Notes under the pieces: model-generated
What the model saw: only the letters and a program-made list of their open reading frames with translations
Databases searched by the model: none
What the model was told of the DNA's origin: nothing
Shown: positions 58,946 to 64,000 of the stretch, in pieces
Position numbering within the stretch: position 1 is the first letter of the stretch
Layout of the letters: every line of letters begins with the position of its first letter
Translations under genes and position numbers: made by a program
Assembly: GCA_037951105.1 (NCBI GenBank)
Contig: JBAMJV010001306.1
Span: 124,001-188,000 of the forward strand
Length of the DNA: 64,000 nucleotides
Origin: Echinarachnius parma
Taxonomy: Eukaryota > Echinodermata > Echinoidea > Clypeasteroida > Echinarachniidae
Direction of reading: 5' to 3'

Positions 58946-59959
58946 GCAAACTTTATCGAGTCCAACACCCACACCTTCCACATTCCCCACCCCGCCCCTT
59001 TTCTCCATTTTCATTTTCTTTGGGATCCGCCCCACCATGTCGTGGGAAATCGGGGAGGAACCCCGTGGAGTCATAACATAAACAATACAATCATTCGAAT
59101 AAAGGAAAATGGCACAATGATTCATAAGATTGTCTGGAGAGGAGAAATAAATGAAAGAAAGATATGGATAAATAGAGAGATATAGGGGAGAGAGAACGGT
59201 GAGAGAGGTGGGGGTGGGGGGGGGGGGGTGGGGGGGGCAGCAGGGACAGTGGCATAGCGTGGTCAGACTGATTGGGGTTACATTAATTATTGGGGACACA
59301 CTCTTGTGTAATTATTTATTTTGTAGAGAGTTTTCTCCTTTGTGTTGTATTGTATTGTATAGTTGGTATTGTTTTTTTATCAAATTATTGGGGGCATAGG
59401 GGCACAGTCATACCCCCTCCCCAAGCTCCCGGCGCTACGTCATTTGAGAGTGATTATGATTATGATTAAGAAATGGGAGAGAGAGAATAACAATTGAAAT
59501 GTATATTTTAAAAAGGGCGAGAGAGGGAGGGAGGGGGAGGGAGAAAGATGATTGACGTACGGTATTCATTGTCATCGTTTTCAATCGGCATTCATCTCTC
59601 TCGAAGCGCAGTATGTATATTTATGAAAATATCATGCTAGCTTTTTGACACCCGCGATTTTTCTTTCATTTAATTTTTAAAAAAGAGTATCCCTATTGCT
59701 ACTTTCAATATCATCGCAGAAAGGCCCAGTACAGTCCCACCTGTACGCATTCATGGTGGGTTTCACAGTTTTGTGTTTGCACATAGCAGGGGTGCCATGC
59801 TGAGATTAGTACGCGTTTAACACGTTTGGTGTGGGAAAAACTCCGATAAATTCCATGCATTTTGTAGAGATTTTTTTCTCATCGGTTGGAAGTTTCGATT
59901 TTTCGTTGTACCTCCAGAGATTTCAAATAATGATTGTATTTTTTGCTGTTGTTGTCATG
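58946..59959. other. No gene seen; purine-rich patches
   Basis: 59160-59237 is GA- and then G-rich (G run near 59217-59228), and 59505-59545 is GA-rich (GGGAGGGAGGGGGAGGGAG). The opposite-strand frame 58928-59299 is proline-, serine- and threonine-rich because of this composition. Confidence 0.5.
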
Positions 59960-60508
59960 TTAAAGGGGTAGTACAGTTTTGGTAAGGCTGAACTTTAGTA
60001 ACCAAACCTGGACAGTAACATTATAAAATAGTAGTTATAACTCCACCATGCTCGAAAGGTATACAAAATTACAAACGACTTCCGTAAGTAAAAAGCCTGT
60101 TATCATTCAAAAAGAGCCATTAAAACACAAGAGGGCGCTCTCTAAAAAGGAGTTGGTTTCAACCATTTTTTATACAAAATTATGCATGTGATGTTTTATT
60201 GAAATAATGATTAAATAGAGAGATCATCAACAATTATTTTAAAAAACGCTTTTGAACATTTTTAAAAAAAGTGTAAGCATTTTTTTTTTTTTTTTTTTAA
60301 ATCATCTAATTATTTGGGCCCCAAATAATTATAAGATCAAATATATTTATTGATATTTCAGCCGTTTCTGGACCGATTTTGACCAAATAAAGTTTATTCT
60401 GCCATTAAAATGGCATGTTCTCTCGAATTCAATACTCAGTTTTTCATTACCTCACAAAAAATTGTGATGTGCAGCGCCCTCTCGACCAAAACTGAACTAC
60501 CCCTTTAA
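59960..60508 (+). mobile_element. TTAA-type MITE, family K1, best copy
   Basis: Left end TTAAAGGGGTAGTACAGTTT; right end read in reverse TTAAAGGGGTAGTTCAGTTT, giving inverted termini of about 25 bp. TTAA is present at both ends (59960-59963 and 60505-60508). The 549-bp body contains a T run (60282-60298) and an ATTATTTGGGCCCCAAATAATT palindrome region near 60308. Copies elsewhere: 1285-1724, 5488-5741, 58195-58360. No coding potential. Confidence 0.92.
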
Positions 60509-61613
60509 AGTTGGTTGGTTATTACAAGCATGGGCGTCAACAGGCGGGGGACAGGGGATTTTGCTAGGTTTAATTACAAGCTCATTTGGCACTTCCCGCT
60601 TTTTTTAATTCAAAATCTTTATTTACAAAATGTGCATGCATTTCAGGCAAAACAAACCCAAATCGAAACTCTTTACAAATTCTTTAGAACAACAAAATCC
60701 ACATCCCCTATGATAAAACATCACTTAACGTAATAAAAGTTTTGTTTGTTTGTTTGTTTGTTGTTGTTGTTGTTGTTGTTGTTTTTGTTGTTTTTTGTTG
60801 GGGGTTTGGGGGGGGGGGGGGGGGTGAGGGCAGGGATGGGACACCACCATCCCCAAAAAGGAAAGCGTGCAGGATGTCCAATTGTTTTAATATTTCATCG
60901 CATCACCAATATAATTCGAATATCGAAATGGCATAATCATGGAAAAAAATATGCGCATGCGCATACTCAGCATGACGTAAATGCGTGAAAATAATATCTG
61001 ACTGGTTGGTGTGATTGCGACAAGCACGCGTACGCACTTATCCGTAGCGAGTCTTTTTTCCCTACATGGTTTCATCCAAATATATATATATAACAAAAGT
61101 AATAGGATGCCATTGTTTACGTGAGCAATTTGACAAAAAAAAGAAATATGTATAGAAAGAAAATGCCTTTTTATGGTTGTTTCTTGCGGTTTGGGGGCAA
61201 AAGGGAATAAACAACGGACTGAAACCGAGAAACACAATCGGTCTATATTTCATTTAGACTTGCTAGCTTTCCCACGGTCTCAAATAGCCGTAAAATGTTT
61301 ATCGGCTAGGCTCGTGTGTCCAGCCCCCCGCTGTGATAAAGACGATGGTGTAAACAAATGTTGTTGTTTGTGAAACGATATAGGTGTGCTTTTTTAAAAA
61401 TAAATCCCTGCAAATCAAAGTTTGATTATTTTCGTTGGAGATTTGTTTCTAAACCCAGTTCGTCAACAGTAATGATACTGCCTAACAATAATGTTGTGTA
61501 CCGTTCACTTTGTCGATGCGGCCCAATTTTCCAACGGCATCATGCCTACAATACAATCATGAAGAAACGAATTATTGAAATAAAATTGACTGAACCAATA
61601 ATTAGACTTCAAA
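60509..61613. other. No gene seen; TTG microsatellite and G run
   Basis: TTTG then TTG units at 60739-60800 run into a G tract at 60808-60824. The phrase CATGGGCGTCAACAGG at 60529 resembles the end of the 103-bp MITE at 4276, but no partner end was found. Open frames have no recognisable content. Confidence 0.5.
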
Positions 61614-61988
61614 CAGTGGCGTACCCGGGGGGGGGGGGGGGGTTCTTCAGAAAAAAGCCGAGACCAAGTACTTTCAAAATTTTCGAGACCGAGACCAGGT
61701 CTGGTCCACAATTTTTGAGACCGAGACCAACAAGACCCAGTGGTTGAGAATCCTGTAAGCGGGGGGGGGGGGGGGGGGGGGGGGTAGTCGTAGACCACAG
61801 TTTTTCGCACTTTTCGAGGCCGAGACCATCGAAAATGACGGTCGAGACCGCTAAAATTTGGTATCGAGACCAGTTACAATTTGAAAAGGGGGGGTTCAAA
61901 CCCCCCAAAACAGTCATTTTTTGGTCAAATGGGGGGGGGGGGGTTTGAATCCCCAAACCCCCCCCCCCCCCCCCTGGGTACGCCTATG
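61614..61988 (+). mobile_element. MITE with CAGTGGCGTACCC ends, G tracts and GAGACC repeats
   Basis: Left end CAGTGGCGTACCCGGGG; right end read in reverse CATAGGCGTACCCAGGGGG. Flanking 8-bp repeats ACTTCAAA (61606-61613) and ACCTCAAA (61989-61996) agree at seven of eight positions, fitting a hAT-type duplication with one later change. Inside are G runs (61627-61642, 61761-61784, 61931-61942), a C run (61960-61974), and many GAGACCGAGACC or CGAGACCR units at 61658-61875. The internal G and C runs may let the element fold. Overlapping frames on both strands are artefacts. Confidence 0.85.
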
Positions 61989-64000
61989 ACCTCAAATGCA
62001 CGTTTGTTTGTTTTTTTCAATATCTTTCATTGGTCTTTATTTTCCTACCAACATGATTATTGACAATGACATATTGGAGTCTAATAAAATGACTTCCTAC
62101 TTTTGTGCGGGGCTGCTATGAAATGCTAAACATTAGCCAATTTTCCTCACGCTCTGTGAAATTACAAATGCATCTTGCATTTGTATTTTTTTCCCCTGAA
62201 ATTGTCTGTCCAACAAGCCTAACCACTTGAACTTTTTGCCTTGTGTGCTGCCGAATACCTGAGACATGATGCTATGTCATCCGCTGTCTGTGGATAGACA
62301 ACGGTTTAATTCATGATCATCTAGTATTATATCTTGATATAGGGTCACTGAGTTACTATACTTATATTTGAGATAGTGATATAGTGAGAGGCTTAAAAAA
62401 ATGACAAAGATTTGACGTGTCGTTTATTTGTGGTCGCTCTGCATATTTAGAGTCCATAAAGCGAATATTTTACGGGGATATGACTCAGAACAATAACCGA
62501 AGTATTTTTTCTCTTTTAAAAAATCCCAGTTTTTGTAATTACTTTGTTCCCTGTTTTTACTTATGTTTGCATTTCACGGAGCATTGTTTTATACGGCGGG
62601 TTTATATTGAAAGGAAATCATTAGAATAGGTAGATAATGAAGAATAATTAAATATATTCAACATGACAATAATTTGTTTTAATTCATCTCTCGATTTCTC
62701 CCACTCGTTTGATGGACCGTTTCCCCAATTTACGACTGAGTGGACGAAAAGTCATAGACTGGGTTATTAATCATAAGCCAGTATATAAGGCCGTCATAAT
62801 CTATAATAAATTGGTGACTATTTTGCTTTTTATAGTATATGACTTTGTGTTATCTCACAGTATACCTGTCTAAACGAATACCTATTTTGGAATAAATTTG
62901 ATTTACCATGACTCTTAACACGTGTTAATGAAATAATGATATTCAACATGAATATTTTAACCTTCAGAATTTGTTCATGCATGATTACATTTTTGTTTAA
63001 ATCATGAAATAAGTTTGAAATGAATTGACAGACAATGTACGGTATAGATCAGAGACATGTCATGGCGTCTACCGACTATTATCTTACATCAATATAACCT
63101 TTGTTTAAATTGTAATATAATATTTTTTATTTTGCTTGTACTATTGTGCACTGCATTTGGATTGAGAGTGTGTGGAATCATAATCGTAATCAAACGTATG
63201 AATATCCTAATTATGCTTATCGAGAACAAAATTAATGATGCATGAATCGCGGCATCACTAATGTGACTGTCATTAAGACACCCCCGTACATTAAGTTTTC
63301 CAAAGCGTTCACCCATTGGAACTTTCAAAGTTTCAACGTGATCAAAAGAGGATTATTAAATTGAAAAAAAAAAAGTACTTTATAGGGATTTAAAAGACGC
63401 CGCGTATTGTCGCTACACTCGTCTCTCATCGTTTAACAACAATAATATCCATTATGACCTTCAATAATTATGTTCAACAAAGATTATAATTATACAATAG
63501 TTTGACAACAGTTATGATAGTTTGAAAGATACCGCGCACTTACAATACAATGCAAATGCGGCGGGTGCCTTGTAATGTCATTATTTATTTCGTTGTAAAA
63601 ACGTTGCCAAGAAACGAAATATTAGATTATAATGTAATATATATATAATTGTTATAGAGCTTTTGACCTTGAAGGATCAAAGGAACCGCTGTCAATAATT
63701 AAATCAAAATCTGGATTTTCTGCATGGCTAACCGCTGTTTTTCGTTTTTTTCTATTGGTATAAAAAAAATCAGCAACAGCTAAAAACAACAATAAGAGTA
63801 ATACATGTATACTTAAGCATTAAACACTACTACTAGTACTACCTACTAGTATCTAAAATATATCGAAAATACTTTTTTATGAACGTTTTAAGTTATAACT
63901 TTTATGAGATCGAGTGAAAGTATATTTTCACAAGCTGTATTTAGTTAGGCCACTACCCTTCATTCTGTAGTGGTGTGAAAAATACACCTACAACTGACAA
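61989..64000. other. About 2 kb without a supported gene
   Basis: AT-rich unique DNA to the end of the window. Short frames (62417-62629, 63057-63245, 63089-63328) have no recognisable domain. No inverted or tandem repeat stood out beyond a few A and T runs. Confidence 0.5.

Noticed and set aside
1..64000. CRISPR arrays, rRNA operons, prokaryotic promoters or ribosome binding sites.
   Set aside because: The window is eukaryotic in character. Regular tandem repeats here have no spacer structure of the CRISPR kind, and no long coding genes exist to carry bacterial signals.

Overview
This 64 kb window reads as AT-rich (roughly 60 percent or more by eye), non-coding nuclear DNA of an animal. No open frame exceeds 180 codons on either strand. 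I recognise no conserved protein domain, transposase, reverse transcriptase, rRNA or operon-like structure. The mix of tRNA-derived SINEs, many short inverted-repeat DNA transposons (MITEs), minisatellites and long poly-G/poly-C tracts suits a marine invertebrate, perhaps an echinoderm or another deuterostome. That placement is an inference from repeat style, with low confidence. The window is probably intergenic or lies in large introns. Two short segments, near 27.3 kb and 55.7 kb, look most like possible terminal coding exons, and neither is convincing.

Layout. 1-6 kb: decayed copies of several MITEs, a minus-strand SINE next to a MITE, and two elements with exact 8-bp target duplications (4276-4378 and 5217-5405). 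6-11 kb: mostly unique sequence, with a pair of RFX X-box-like sites near 9.3 kb. 11.3-11.9 kb: one MITE inserted in another. 12.3-13.6 kb: two adjacent old tandem arrays (about 108-bp and 135-bp periods). 14.1 kb: a tRNA-Ala-like sequence between 14-bp direct repeats. 18.4-19.5 kb: a minisatellite built from two 25-bp modules. 22.7-25.6 kb: an inverted-repeat element, a hairpin element, a SINE and another tRNA-like sequence. 30-33 kb: a tandem array of about 190-250 bp units interrupted by two MITEs and a 30-bp minisatellite. 34.9-36.3 kb: a giant palindrome of four units, each itself palindromic. 38-40 kb: a diverged relative of that unit and a long foldback element. 45-50 kb: two more SINE or tRNA-like copies, a GGA microsatellite, more MITEs and a CpG-rich tandem array. 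54.4-56.1 kb: tandem duplications beside a candidate exon. 58-62 kb: four more elements, including one with an 8-bp target duplication.

Sharing within the window: at least four MITE families end at TTAA, and a hAT-like family has two complete copies with exact 8-bp duplications plus two fragments. One SINE family has three copies. Most of the structure is therefore mobile-element and tandem-repeat turnover. The most notable signals are the four-unit palindrome, three insertions at or near the centres of symmetric sequences, and the apparently retroposed tRNA.
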